A DNA stretch of 64,000 nt from Warburgia ugandensis. Lineage: Eukaryota > Streptophyta > Magnoliopsida > Canellales > Canellaceae. Each line of letters starts with the position of its first letter. The stretch's first letter is position 1. Shown one piece after another: positions 1 to 11,550 of the stretch. The notes under the pieces are model-generated. The model did no database searches. It was not told the origin of the DNA and was given only the letters and a program-made list of their open reading frames with translations. Location of the stretch: contig CP141128.1 of assembly GCA_035236585.1 (NCBI GenBank), positions 38,918,684-38,982,683 on the forward strand, given 5' to 3'. The translations under genes were made by a program, and so were the position numbers.

Positions 1-163
1 TATCACCTTCTCTTGATCCTAATTTATTATATAAATTTTCATATGCCTTGAATTTAGCCTCATTTACTATTCTCTTAGCAACATTTTTAGCATTCTTATA
101 TTTCTCAAAGTTTTTGTTGTTTTTAGTCCTCTATCATGTTTTAAACACACTCTCTCTTTAAGA
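1..163 (-). mobile_element. RTE-type LINE fragment
   Basis: This stretch is clearly similar, allowing scattered differences, to 27600-27776, which is the endonuclease-RT linker of the LINE described at 27036-29160. Shared words include the run around ctcttagcaac, ttttagcattcttatat and ctcaaagttttt. It is antisense relative to the + strand. It stops near 163, where the sequence becomes the end of a gypsy LTR. It is a short dead scrap with no usable frame, apparently inserted in, or recombined into, the 5' LTR of element A. The other boundary lies outside the window. Confidence 0.7.
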
Positions 164-240
164 ACTTTAGTGATCAATCCTACCTTTGGAAAAATGGAGA
201 TTTTTAATTGAAATTGTGTTTTTAAACACAAGTCATCACA
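164..240 (+). repeat. End of 5' LTR of gypsy element A
   Basis: The 77 bases before the primer-binding site match the last bases of the LTR ending at 18672. Both carry GATC, then TTTGG, then GAGATTTT, AAATT, TTTTTAAAC, and end in GTCATCACA here versus GTCGTCACA there. LTRs of this gypsy type normally end in CA, as here. The rest of this 5' LTR lies upstream of the window or was lost to the LINE fragment. The match to 15732-18672 pairs the two ends of element A. Confidence 0.75.
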
Positions 241-242
241 CT

Positions 243-256
243 TGGGATCAAAGTCT
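243..256 (+). promoter_or_regulatory. Primer-binding site of element A
   Basis: TGGGATCAAAGTCT starts two bases after the LTR end at 240. It resembles the TGGTATCAGAGC core complementary to the 3' end of initiator methionine tRNA, which primes minus-strand DNA synthesis in most plant gypsy elements. Several mismatches show decay. Confidence 0.65.
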
Positions 257-594
257 AGGTTAGATCTCACGGCCATTTACTCAATGAAAATAATGAATAA
301 TTAATTGGAGGAAAGTCTTAGATCATAGTGTGAGTGGGCAGAGAGAGTACTTACATAGGATTACTTGATCTGCAAAATAAATGCCCTAGAAGACAAATAG
401 GAGTAAATTCTGAACCCTTTGCAGCTCCCTCTAGTATGGCACAATAAGGGAATGTAGTTGGGGATGCTCCCTAGGAAGAACTTAAGACTATGCTCTTCAG
501 TAGGTACTTCCCACAACATATGAACAGAAGAAAGGTGATGGAATTTCTTGGCTTGCAATAGGGTGACATGACAGTCACTTTGTATGAACAGGTA
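257..594 (+). pseudogene. gag: gypsy element A gag remnant
   Basis: This is what is left of the capsid gene between the primer-binding site and the first protease copy. Around 470-590 the + strand reads a recognisable piece of plant gypsy gag: RYFPQHM, then KVMEFL, then GDMTV and YEQ, with a stop in between. It then jumps directly into the protease/RT junction (EFDVILGM) at about 595 with no CCHC knuckle between, so a large part of gag and the first half of protease are deleted. There is no usable start codon or open frame. Confidence 0.6.
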
Positions 595-1090
595 GAATTT
601 GACGTTATACTTGGAATGGAATGGTTTTGGTACTGAAGTGGGCCACAGTGGAGTGTTGAAGGAAGAAAATCATATTCAACATACTAGGGGATGCACCCAT
701 TTCTTTCCATGGGAGACAGAATAACAATGGAGCATACATGATTTCAGCATCCAATGTAGATAAACATAGTGTCAAGGGATGCCGAGCCTTCTTGGCCAAA
801 GTTGAGGTTGCAGAGGTTGAGAAGCATAAGTTGGAAGAGGTGGTGGTAGTTTAGAAATTTCTAGATGACTTACTTAAGGAATTGTTGGGACTGCCACATC
901 AGCAAGAGATAGACTTTACAATTGATTTAGTTCTAGGAATAGCTCCGTTCTCCAAAGCACTGCATTGAATGGCTCCACTAGTGCTAAAGGAACTGAAGGA
1001 ACAGTTGCAAGATTTATTGGACAAGGGATTCATTGAGCTCAATGTGTAATCATGGGAGCACTAGTCCTATTTGTTAAGAAAAGGATAGCT
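595..1090 (+). pseudogene. pol: Array unit 1: protease end and RT N-terminus
   Basis: The copy starts abruptly at EFDVILGMEWFWY, directly fused to the gag remnant. The knuckle and the protease active-site loop are missing. The RT N-terminal motif (APLVLKELKEQLQDLLDKGFIE) is readable in pieces with stops. It ends at the LTR junction near 1091. Confidence 0.75.
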
Positions 1091-1370
1091 TGTGCTTTGA
1101 TGTTTTAATTAACTTGAAAGTGAACAAATAACTTATAGTATTTTTAGTCAAGCAAGGTCAATTCTAGCAGGAATCAAATGAAGACCCATCTAATCTAGCT
1201 AAAATATATGGTTTTGACCTTAACTAAGGAATTAAATTAACATGGAAACCAAAAATGCATGGAATTAAAAACTTTATAAAATTAGAACTTTCTAAAGTTA
1301 AATATGAAAACCATCTTAAATTATCCTAACATGCTACTAAAATTGAACAATGCTCAAATAACATTAACAT

Positions 1371-2257
1371 TGCATTCGACTAGGTTTTAGAACCTTAAAT
1401 TGTAGAGAAGTAGAACACATGGCTTGAGGTTGCCCAAAGCATATGAAGGAGGGAGAAAAATAGGAGAACAACTCTCTAAGTGCCAAGGGAAAATCTTTGC
1501 CATTACAAGTAGGCAAGCACATACTTCAATGCAATAGTGGAAGGTATGATTCTGATTCATGACAACCTTGCTAAGGTTTTATACCCATACCTTTTTTTCA
1601 AATGATTTTACATTGCATGTAAATGGTCTTGTAAGAAATTAGGGGTTTGTCTAGAAATAATGAATCCTTTGGGAAAGTCCCTATATGCACATAGATTCCT
1701 TTCAAACGTACTTATTGTAATAGAGAATAGGTAGTTCAACACTAATTTGGTCCTCCTCGAGATTGCAAAATTTGATGTGATACTAGGAATGGACTGGTTT
1801 TGGTACTAAATTGGGCCATGGTGGAGTGTTGAAGGAAGAAAATCATATTCAACATATTGGGTGAGGCACCCATTTCTTTCCATAGGAGACAGAGTGACAA
1901 TGAAGCATACATGATTTCAACATCCAAGGTAGCTATACATATCATCAAGGGCTGTCGGTCCTTCTTAGACAAAGTTTAGGTTGCAAAGGTTGAGAAGTCT
2001 AAGTGTGTAGAGGTGGTGGTAGTTTAGGAATTTCTAGACGTCTTTCATAAGGAATTGTAGGGACTGCCATGATAGCAAGAAATAGACTTTACCATTGATT
2101 TAGTTCCAGGCATAGCTCCACTCTACATAATACTATATCAAATGGTTCCAGCAGAACTAAAGAAATAGTTGCAAGATTTATTGGACAAGGGATTCATTAG
2201 GCCCAATGTGTAATCATGGGGAGCACCAGTCCTATTTGTTATGAAAAGGATGGTTTG
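1371..2257 (+). pseudogene. pol: Array unit 2: CCHC-protease-RT
   Basis: The knuckle remnant (CREVEHMA, stop, GCP) opens the unit. The protease loop that reads LFDLSSTHSFIS in sister units is deleted here, leaving a short KVLYPYLFF-like join. FDVILGMDWFWY and the RT start are present with stops. It ends at the GTTTG/LTR junction at 2258. Confidence 0.75.
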
Positions 2258-2545
2258 TGTAGTGACGATTTAATTAATTTGCAAGTGCAGGAATCCCTTA
2301 TAATATTTTCATACAATCAAGGTCAATCCCATGAGGAATCAAATGAAGACCCTTACTTAAATAATCTAATCTAGCTAAAAGATATGGTTTGACCTAGAAT
2401 AAAGAATTAAATTAACATGGAAACCAAAAATGCATGAACTTAAAAACTTTCAAAAATTAGAAATTTCTAAATTTAAATATGAAAACTATCTTAAATTATC
2501 CTAACATGCTACTAAAATTGAACAATGCTCAAATAATCCTAACAT

Positions 2546-3406
2546 TGCATTGGACAAGGCTTTAGACACTTAGGTTGTAGAGAAGTAGGACACATGGCTT
2601 GAAATTTCCCAAAGAATATGAAGGAGGGAGAAAAATGGGAGAAGAATTCTCTAAGTGCCGAGGCAAAATCTTTGCCATTACAAGTGGGCATGCACAAACA
2701 TTAGTGCAGTAGTGGAAGGTATGATTCTGATTCATGATAACCTTGCTAAGGTTTTATTTGACCTCAGCTCTACCCATTCCTTTATTTCAAATGATTTTAC
2801 ATTGAATGTAAATGGTCATGTAAGAAATTAGGGGTTTGTTTAGAAATAATAACATTTTTGGGAAAGTCCTTGTATGCACATAGGTTCCTTTCAAACGTAC
2901 TTAGTCCAATAGAGAACAGGTAATTGGACACTAATTTGATCCTCCTTGAATGACAAAATTTGATGTTATACTAGAAATGGACTGGTTTGGGTGCTAAATT
3001 GGGCCATAGTGGAGTGTTGAAGGAAGACAATCGTATTCAACATATTGGAGGAAGCACTCATTTCTTTCCACGGAGCATACATGATTTCAGCATCCAAGGC
3101 AACTAAACATATAGTCAAGGGATGTCGGGTCTTCTTGGCCACAGTTGAGGTTGTTAACGTTGAGAAGCCTAAGTGGGAAGTGGTGGTGGTAGTTTAGTAA
3201 TTTCTAGACATCTTTCTTAAGGAATTGTTGGGATTGCCACACTAGCAAGAGATTGACTTTACCATTATTTAGTTTTAGGCATTGTTTAGTTCTCCAAAGC
3301 AATGTATTGAATGGCTCTAGTAGAGCTGAAGGAATAGTTGTAAGATTTATTCCACCAGGGAGTCATTGGGAGCAAGGGTCCTATTTGTTAAGAAAAGGAT
3401 GGTTTA
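2546..3406 (+). pseudogene. pol: Array unit 3: CCHC-protease-RT
   Basis: The knuckle reads CREVGHMA, a TGA stop, then NCP. The protease loop reads LFDLSSTHSFIS, where active family members have D-S/T-G. The linker reads FDVILEMDWF. The RT part has an internal deletion (about 20-25 bases around 3063) and a shortened end before the LTR junction at 3407. Confidence 0.75.
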
Positions 3407-3693
3407 TGTCGTGATGTTTTAATTAACTTGCTAGCACACAAATCACTTGTAGTATTTTCTTGCAAGCAAGGTCGATCCCATGAGGAATTGAATGAAGACC
3501 CTTACTTAAGTAATCTAATCTAGCCAATGATATGGTTTGACCTAGAATGAGGAATTAAATTTACATGGAAACCAAAAATGCATGAAATTTAAAAATTTCT
3601 AAAATTAGACCTTTCTAAATTTAAATATGAAAACTATCTTAAATTATCCTAGCATGCTACTAAAATTGAACAATGCTTAAATAACCCTAACAT

Positions 3694-4587
3694 TGCATTG
3701 GACATAGTTTTAGACACTTAAGTTGCAGAGAATAGGACACATAGCTTGAAATTGCCCAAAGAATATGAAGGAGGGAGTAAAATGGGAGAAGAACTCTTTA
3801 AGTGCCAAGGGAAAATCTTCGCCATTACAAGTGGGCAAGCACATAAGTTAGTGCAGTAGTGGAAGGTATGATTCTGATTCATAACAACCTTGTTAAGGTT
3901 TTATTTGACCTCAGCTCTACCCATTCCTTTATTTCAAATGATTTTACCTTGCATGTAAATTGTCCTGTAAGAAATTAGGGGTTTGTGTAGAAATAATAAC
4001 TCCTATGGGAAAGTCCTTGCATGCACATAGGTTACTTTCAAACATACTCATTTTAATAGAGAATAGGTAATTGGACATTGACTTGGCCCTCCTCAAGATG
4101 GAAAAAATTGGTGTTATAATTGACTAGTTTTGGTACTAAATTGGGCCACAGTGGAGTCTTGAAGGAAGAAAATCATATTCAACATACTGGGAGAAGCACT
4201 CATTTCTTTCCATGGGAGACAGAGTTACAATGAAGCATACATGATTTCAACATCCAAGGTAGCTAAACATATTGCTAAGGGATGTGGGTTCTTCTTGGCC
4301 AAAGTTGAGGGTGCAAAGGTTGAGAAGCATATGTGGGAAGCAGTGGTGTTAGTTTAGGAATTTCTAGGCATCTTTCTTAAGGAATTGTTGGGATTGCCAC
4401 ACTAGTAAGGGATAGACTTTACCAATGATTTAGTTCCGGTCATAGCTCCAATCTCCAAAGCACTATATGAAATGGCTCCAGCAGAGCTGAAGGAACAGCT
4501 ACAAAATTTATTAAATAAGGGATTCATTGGGCCCAATGTGTAATCATGGGGGGTACCAGTCCTATTTGTTAAGAAAAGTATGCTTTG
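3694..4587 (+). pseudogene. pol: Array unit 4: CCHC-protease-RT
   Basis: The knuckle is decayed and includes the shared TGA equivalent. The protease loop LFDLSSTHSFIS is present. The linker has lost the LGM residues and reads IDWFWY directly. The RT N-terminus ([17 protein letters not shown]) is recognisable. It ends at 4588 with the LTR start. Confidence 0.75.
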
Positions 4588-4864
4588 TGTTGTGATATTT
4601 TAATTAACTTGCAAGCGCACGAATCACTTATAGTATTTTCATGCAAGCGAGGTTGATCCCATGAGGAATCGAATGAAGACCTTTACTTAAATCATCTAAT
4701 CTAGCCAAAAGATATGGTTTGACTTAGAATAAGGAATTAAAATAACATGGAAACCAAAAATGCATGAAATTAAAACTTTCTAAAATTAGAAATTTCTAAA
4801 TTTAAATGGGAAAATTATCCTAACATGCTACTAAAATTGAACGATGCTCAAATAACCCTAACAT

Positions 4865-5753
4865 TGCATTGGACAAGGCTTTAAGTAAGCTACAGAGAAG
4901 TAGGACACATGGCTTGAAATTGCCCAAAGAATATGAAGGAGGGAGTAAAATGGGAGAAGAACTCTCTAAGTGCCAAGGGAAAATCTTCGCCATTACAAGT
5001 GGGCAAGCATATACCTCATTGCAGTAGTGGAAGGTATGATTCTGATTCATGACAACCTTGCTAAGGTTTTATTTGACCTCAGCTCTACCACATTCCTTTA
5101 TTTCAAATGATTTTACATTGCATGCAAATGTTCCTGTAAGAAATTAGGGGTTTGTCTAAAAATAATGACTCCTTTGGGAAAGTCCTTGTATGCACATAAG
5201 TTCCTTTCAAATGTACTTATTCTAATAGAGAACAGGTAATTGGTCACTGATTTGGACCTTCTCGAGATGGCTGAATTTGATGTTATACTAGGAATGGATT
5301 GGTTTTGGTACTAAATTGGGCCACATCGGAGTGTTGAAGGAAGACAATCACATTCAACGTATTGGGGTAAGCACTCATTTCTTTCCATGGGACATAGATG
5401 ATTTCAACATCCAAGGCAACTAATCTTAGCGTCAAGTGATGTGGGGTCTTCTTGGACAAAGTTGAGGTTGCAAAGGTTGAGAAACCTAAGTGGGATGCGG
5501 TAGTGGTAGTTTAGGAATTTCTAGACATCTTTCTTATGGAATTGTTGGGCCTTCCACACTAGCAAGAAATAGACTTTACCATTGATTTAGTTCTAGGCAT
5601 AGCTTTGATCTCCAAAGCACTGTATCGAGTGGCTCCATCAGAACTAAAGGAGCTGAAGGAATAGTTGCAAGATTTATTGGATAAGGGATTCATTGGACCC
5701 AATTTGTAATCATGGGTAGCACCAGCCCTATTTGTTAAGAAAAGGATGGTTTG
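4865..5753 (+). pseudogene. pol: Array unit 5: CCHC-protease-RT
   Basis: The knuckle has the shared TGA stop. One inserted base in the protease loop (agctctaccacattcc) shifts the frame just after DLSST. The linker FDVILGMDWFWY is intact. The RT start is readable with a TAG in it. It ends at 5754. Confidence 0.75.
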
Positions 5754-6024
5754 TGTTGTGATGTTTTAATTAACTTGCAAGTGCACGAATCACGTATAGT
5801 ATTTTCACATAGCGAGGTCAATCCCCCTTACTTAAATCATCTAATCTTGCCAAAATATTTGGTTTGACCTAGACTAAGGAATTAAATTAACATGGAAACC
5901 AAAAATACATGGAATTAAAAACATTTTAAAATTAGAAATTTCTAAATTTAAATATGAAAGCAATCTTAAATAAATAATCCTAACATGCTCCTAAAATTGA
6001 ACAATGCTCAAAAAACCCTAACAT

Positions 6025-6830
6025 TGCATTGGACTAGGTTTTAGACACTTAGGTTGCAGAGAACTAGGAGAACAACTCTTTAAGTTCCAAGGGAAACTCT
6101 TCACCGTTACAAGTGGGCAAGCACATACCTAAGTATAGTAGTGGAAGGTATGATTCTGATTCATGAGAATCTTGCTAAGGTTTTATTTGACCTCAGCTCT
6201 ACCCATTCCTTTATTTCAAATGATATTACACTGCATGTAAATGGTCCTGTATGAAATTAGGAGTTTGTTAAGAAATAACGACTCCTTTGAGAATGTCCTT
6301 GTATAAATATAGGTTTCTTTCAAACATACTTATTGTAATAGAGAATAGGTAATTGGACACTAATTTGGTCTTCCTCGAGATGGCTAAATTTGATGTTATA
6401 CTAGGAATGGACTGGTTTTGGTACTAATTGGTCCACGATGGAGTGTTGAAGGAGGAAAAACATATTCAACATATTGGGGGAAGCACCCATTTCTTTCCAA
6501 AGCAGCTAAACATATCGTCAAGGGATGTCAGGCCTTCATGGCCAAAGTTGAGGTATCAAAGGTTGAGAAGCCTAAGTGGGAAGCCGTGGTGGCAGTTTAG
6601 GAATTTGTAGACATCTTTCTTAAGGAATTGTCGGGACTGGCACGTTAGCATGAGATAGGCTTTGCCATTGATTTAGTTTTTGGCATAGCTCCAATCTCCA
6701 AAGCACTATATCGAATGGCTCCAACAGAGCTAAAGGAATAGTTGTAAGATTTATTGGATAAGGGATTCATTGGGGCCAATGTGTAATCATGGAGAGTACC
6801 AATCCTATTTGTTAAGAAAAGGATGGTTTG
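6025..6830 (+). pseudogene. pol: Array unit 6: protease-RT, shortest unit
   Basis: This unit lost the distal half of the knuckle and its spacer, which accounts for the short 1077-bp step. The protease loop LFDLSSTHSFIS and linker FDVILGMDWFWY remain. A 60-codon open frame (6418-6600) is a chance survivor of the linker/RT spacer, not a gene. It ends at 6831. Confidence 0.75.
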
Positions 6831-7117
6831 TGTTGTGATGTTTTAATTAACTTGCAAGCACACGAATCACTTATAGTATTTTTACACAAGCAAGGTTGAT
6901 CCCATGAGGAATCAAATGAAGGAAGATACTTAAATCATCTAATTTGGCCAAAAGATATGGTTTGGTCTAGACTAAGGAATTAAATTAACATGGAAACCAA
7001 AAATGCATGAAATTAAAAACTTTCTAAAATTAGAACTTTCTAAATTTAAATATGAAAACTCTCTTAAATTATCCTAACATGCTACTAAAATTGAATAATG
7101 CTCAAATAACCCTAACA

Positions 7118-8024
7118 ATGCATTGGACAAAGTTTTAGCAACTTAAATTGCAGAGATGTAGGACACATGGCTTGAAATTGTTTGAAGAATATGGAGGAGG
7201 GAGAAAAATAGGAGAACAACTCTCTAATTTCCAAGGGAAAATCTTTGTCATTACAAGTGGGCAAGCACATATCTCAGTGCAGTAGTGGATGGCTTGATTC
7301 TAATTCATGACAACGTTGTTAAGGTTTTATTTGACCTTAGCCTACCCATTCCTTTATTTCAAATGAATTTACATTGCCTGTAATGGTCCTGTAAGAAATT
7401 AGGGGTTTGTCTAGAAATAATGACTCCTTTGGGAAAGTTCTTGTATGCACATAGATTCCTTATAGATGTACTTATTGGAATAGAGAACAGGTTGTTGGGC
7501 ACTAATTTGGTCCCCCACAAAATGGTGAAATTTGATGTTATACTACGAATGGACTAGTTTTGGTACTAAATTGGGCCATGGTGGAGTCTGAAGGAAGAAA
7601 ATCATATTCAACATACTGGGGGTAGCACCCATTTCTTTCCATGGGAGACAGAGTTACAATATGGCATACATGATTTCAACATCCAAGGTAGCTAAACATA
7701 TCGTCAAGGGATATCGAGCCTTCTTGGCCAAAGTTGAGGTTGCGAAAGTTGAGAAGCCTAAGTGGGAAGAGGTGGTGGTAGTTTAGGAATTTCTAGACAT
7801 CTTTCTTAAGGAATTGTTAGGACTACCATGCTAGCAAGAGATAGACTTTACCATTGAGTTAGTTCTGGGCATAACTCCGATCACCAATGCACTATATCGA
7901 ATGACTCCAACAGAGCTAAAGGAGCTGAAGCAAAAGTTGTGTGTTTTATTGGACAAGGGATTCATTGGACCCAATTTGTAATCATGGGGAGAACTAGTCC
8001 TATTTGTTAAGAAAAGGATGGTTT
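7118..8024 (+). pseudogene. pol: Array unit 7: CCHC-protease-RT, joined to the complete LTR
   Basis: The knuckle reads CRDVGHMA, TGA, NC. The protease loop is damaged by a short deletion (DLSLPIPLF). The linker reads FDVILRMD. RT runs through LKELKQKLCVLLDKGFIGPN to LFVKKRM, where the full E1 LTR begins at 8025. The rest of this RT resumes at 10653 beyond the LTR, so unit 7 marks the original insertion junction. Confidence 0.8.
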
Positions 8025-10652
8025 TGTTGTGATGTTTTAATTAACTTGCAAGCACAAGAATCACTTATAGTATTTTCACACAAGCGAGGTTGTTCCCATG
8101 AGGAATCGAATGAAGAGCCTTTCTTAAATCATCTAATCTAGCCAAAAGATATGGTTTTGACCTAGACTAAGGAATTAAATTAATATGGAAATAAAAAATG
8201 TATGAAATTAAAAGCTTTCTAAAATTAGAACCTTCTAAATTTAAATATGAAAACTATCTTAAATTATCCTAACATGCTACTAAAATTGAACAAAGCCGAA
8301 ATAACCCTAACATAACTAAGCAAACAATAGAAAAGCAAGACTTAAGGAAATAACTAAACAACATGGTGTGCGTGAATTTAAGCTACAAAGAATGATTGAA
8401 ACTTAAGGCATCGAATTAACTAGCATGTTATGCATGACCTAACCTAAACTAATTCATGAACCCCTAAACTAAACATTCAATCTAAAGAATTAACACCCAA
8501 AAAATATTCATCAATGCAAAGTGGATACTTCATGATTATGAACTTTAAAATCATGGAATAAGATGCAAACTAACCCTATAAAATGCATGAACAAACAAGT
8601 AACTTTTCTAAGGGTCACACAACACAACCATGCACATGACCCATGGAGGGTGTGCATGGTTCAAGTGGGTGATTCATGTTACAATTAAATGTAGGCTTAA
8701 TCTAGATTGAAACACATGAAACCTAAGCATGGAAAAATAAATTAACAGGAATGAAAAGCTTAATTTAAAACACATGAATCAAAGTTTAATCTCATTGAAT
8801 ATCAATTCGATGCAAGTGTGGCACACATCATTCAATGCTTCAATTACAACCAAAAGTAAAGATCATCCATCTTCCCACACTCAATTCCTAAACATGCTAC
8901 ATAATATCCAAGAGAGATCTAAAGGAAACAAGGAAATAAAACTAGGAAATAAAGCAAGAGATGGGCAAAGAGATGTAGGAATTCAAGAGGCAAGGACTTG
9001 ATCTAAAAACTACACTCTCTTGGCTGTCACTACAAGAGAGTCGTAGCCTTTAGATTCAAGGATCTAAGAAACTATACTATAGGTAAACAATCAAAGGAAG
9101 CAAAGGAATAAAACAAGGATGTAAAGGAAAGGAAGTAAAGCATGAAATCAAGGAATAAAGAAGCAACAAAACAAGGTAGCAAAACAAAGGATTCATGGCA
9201 AAGAACTAACCTTAACTTCAAGGAGAAAATCAAGCAAGGAAACACCCCAAGAGGGAGGCATGGAAGGGCTAGAAGCAAGTTGCTACCAATGGAGAAAATC
9301 AGTGGGAACTTAAGAGAGAAGAAGTGTAAAGATGCCTCCTGCTTAGGGGCGGGTGTTCACCCCTTCTCCAAGAGAGTTTTTTTTTTCATGTGGAAAACTT
9401 CTCTAGTTTTTTATAGGTGGCTGCTTCTTAATAAAGACATAATAGGAATGGAGTGTATGATATTAGAAGGTGATAGGAACTTGCACATAGAAAGAAGAAA
9501 AAAAGAAAAAGAATCGTGGAACACCTTTTGCATTCAACGTCATAAATTGTGTGAGATTTGGAAGGGAATTGAATGGTGGAGATTAAAGTCTGATTGGTGG
9601 AATGAAATGAGATTTATAAAGGGATTAAAGATGTAGTTAGAAGGGAATTACATGGCATGGAGAGATAGGTCAGTCAAATTAGCAACTAGTACACCTAAGA
9701 GGGGGATAAGGTGGGAGTCACCACTTTTCTAGGAAGGAGGTGTCTTCCCCTTGTAAAATTTGTAGAATGCATTTAGGAATTAGAAAGAGGTCAAAAAGAG
9801 AGTGAGAGAGATAGGAAAGAGAGAAAAAGAGATAAGGTGAAAGAGGAATGAGGTGGAGTAAGCTGATTGGGTAGATCTAAGATGAAGTTGGGAAGGTGGA
9901 CTACAAAATTCATGGTTGCTTTGTATGGTGTGATGGAGAAAGAGAAAAAAGTGAGAAAATCATGGAAAAAGGAAAGAAGTAAGGTGATTCCTTCCTATTG
10001 GTCCACATGCTATCATACCCAATTGGATTTTCACTCAAATATCTTCTAATAATCTTCTTAAAAATCTCATAAATATTTTCTTTAGATTCTCCTCCAATTA
10101 TGGCCTTCCATATAGCTTGGCTCATATGGCTTGATTGCTTGCTTTGAGAGCTCATTTGGCTTGGATTCATGGCTCAACCCCTTGGCTTGAATGGCTTAGC
10201 TAGGCTCCTTAGGTTGTCACCCTCTTCATGGCTTATATGGCTTAGATGACTTGAGTGAATCCCATGCAAAGGTGGTGTACTTTGTGTGGCTTATGTATGG
10301 GCCCACATTAGTCACCTTTGTCTTCTCCAATTCCATCCTTTACTTACCTTAAAGTAATCTTGATCCTTGATCCCCATTTGGATTCATGACATTTAGGCCT
10401 TGACTTGATTGATCTTGATCTTTAATTTTCATCTCAATCAATCTTGGTTGTTGGATCACCATCTTGATTCCTATAAAAAATGAAAAACTTACTATGGATT
10501 AACCTTTGAACCTATAAAATACCAAATATTTGGATCATTAGGTTAGAAATGCATGTATTACAATTTTTGGCCAAAACCTTATTTTAACACTATAAGTTAT
10601 AACATATGGGCAACTAATTGGGTGATTTTTATACAAAATTGGACACTCATCA
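8025..10652 (+). mobile_element. Solo LTR E1 (2.6 kb) inserted in RT of element A
   Basis: It starts TGTTGTGATG and ends GGACACTCATCA, so it has the TG...CA ends of an LTR. The target GTTTG follows the right end (10653-10657), and it precedes the LTR copies in the upstream array units. At unit 7 itself the site has decayed to GTTTT. Removing the LTR makes the flanking RT motif continuous (a Lys/Asp/Gly-rich turn, then LCxxYRMLN). Near its 5' end (8041-8112) it has a block shared with LTRs E2 and E3. No primer-binding site, polypurine tract or coding region is found inside, so it is a solo LTR left by LTR-LTR recombination, or an LTR of a non-autonomous element. Short open frames inside (for example 9142-9636) are low-complexity and unlike any protein I know. 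Confidence 0.75.
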
Positions 10653-11550
10653 GTTTGTTGCTACTTTGCATTAATTATAGGATGTTGAATGGGGGTTAAT
10701 ATTGAAAATCAATATCCTTTTCCCCACATTGATTATTTATTTGACTCACTGCAGTCTGCCAGGGTGTTTTTCAAGATCGATTTGAGGTTGGAATACCATG
10801 AACTCAGAGTGAGGAAAAAGGATACCTAAAAAATGACTTTTCAAACTAGGTATGAACATTATAAGTTCTAAGTCATGCCCTTTGTATTGACAAATGCCCT
10901 AGCCACTTTCATGGACTTGATGAATCAGGTGTTTAGAACCTTCCTGGACAACTTGTGATAGTTTTTCTAAATGACATCTTAGTGTACTTAAAAAGTTATG
11001 AGCTACATAGTGAACACTTGTGTATAGTTTTGGGCACTCTCAAGAAATATCAATTAAATACCAAATTCAACAAGTGCAAATTTTGGCTTAAAGGAGTCTA
11101 TTTCTTAGGTCATATCATTTCAAAAGATGGTGCTACTATAGATCTTGCTAAAGTGGAGGCAATATAGTAGTGGGAGGTAATGAAGATGGTGTCTCAGATA
11201 CGGAATCTCCTATTGCAAGGTACTAACATCGATAGATAGGGGAATTCTCATGGATTGCCTTGCCACTCAATAGGTTGATTAGGAAGGATGTACATTTTAT
11301 TTGGGCTAATGCATGTGAAGAGAGCTTCCAAGAATTTAAGGGGAGGCGTGTTCACTGCTCTAGTATTTACTCTACCATCGAGCAATAGAGGATTTATAGC
11401 GTATACTGATGCTTTGAACAAGGGTTTAAGATGTGTCCTAATGCAAAATGGGAAGGTAATTACCTATACCTCTAAAAAATTAATTAAGCATAAGGTAAAT
11501 TATCTAAATCTTGATATGGAACTAGTATAGTGGTCTTCACTCTGAAAATA
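10653..11550 (+). pseudogene. pol: gypsy element A RT core and start of RNase H
   Basis: The domain resumes after LTR E1. It contains the RT finger and palm motifs YRMLNG, FPHIDYLFDSLQSARVFFKIDL and YHELRVR, then a VMPF..TNA..TFMDLMNQVFR stretch, then the catalytic box, which reads FLNDILVYLKS (10955-11167) where the family has a YxDD or FxDD box, so the first Asp is now Asn. RNase H starts at about 11380 with YTDALNKGLRCVLMQNGKVITYTSKKL and NYLNLDMELV. Stops and frameshifts separate the pieces. It breaks off near 11550 at LTR La, inside RNase H. Confidence 0.85.

Larger units (their letters stand above)
595..8313 (+). repeat. Seven-unit ~1.15 kb tandem array of a retroelement junction
   Basis: The same block recurs seven times in direct orientation. 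A full unit holds, in order, a gag CCHC knuckle remnant, the aspartic protease, the protease-RT linker (EFDVILGMDW), the N-terminal part of RT up to KKRM, a GTTTG target site, and then the first 270-295 bases of an inserted LTR (TGTTGTGATG...). The LTR starts fall at about 1091, 2258, 3407, 4588, 5754, 6831 and 8025, giving steps of 1077-1194 bp. Each unit joins the LTR fragment (ending AACAT) to the next knuckle (starting TGCATTGGAC). Only the seventh LTR copy runs on to its real end at 10652. The first unit lacks the knuckle. Units differ by many substitutions and small indels, so the array is not recent. Confidence 0.9.

Noticed and set aside
595..8313. CRISPR-like or satellite explanation for the long array
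   Set aside because: Units are over 1 kb, carry decayed protease/RT coding sequence and an LTR start, and are not short repeats with spacers.
9142..9636. 164-codon + strand open frame, the longest in the window
   Set aside because: It lies in LTR E1, is Lys/Arg/Glu-rich from GA-rich DNA and matches no domain I recognise. It is not conserved in E2 or E3.
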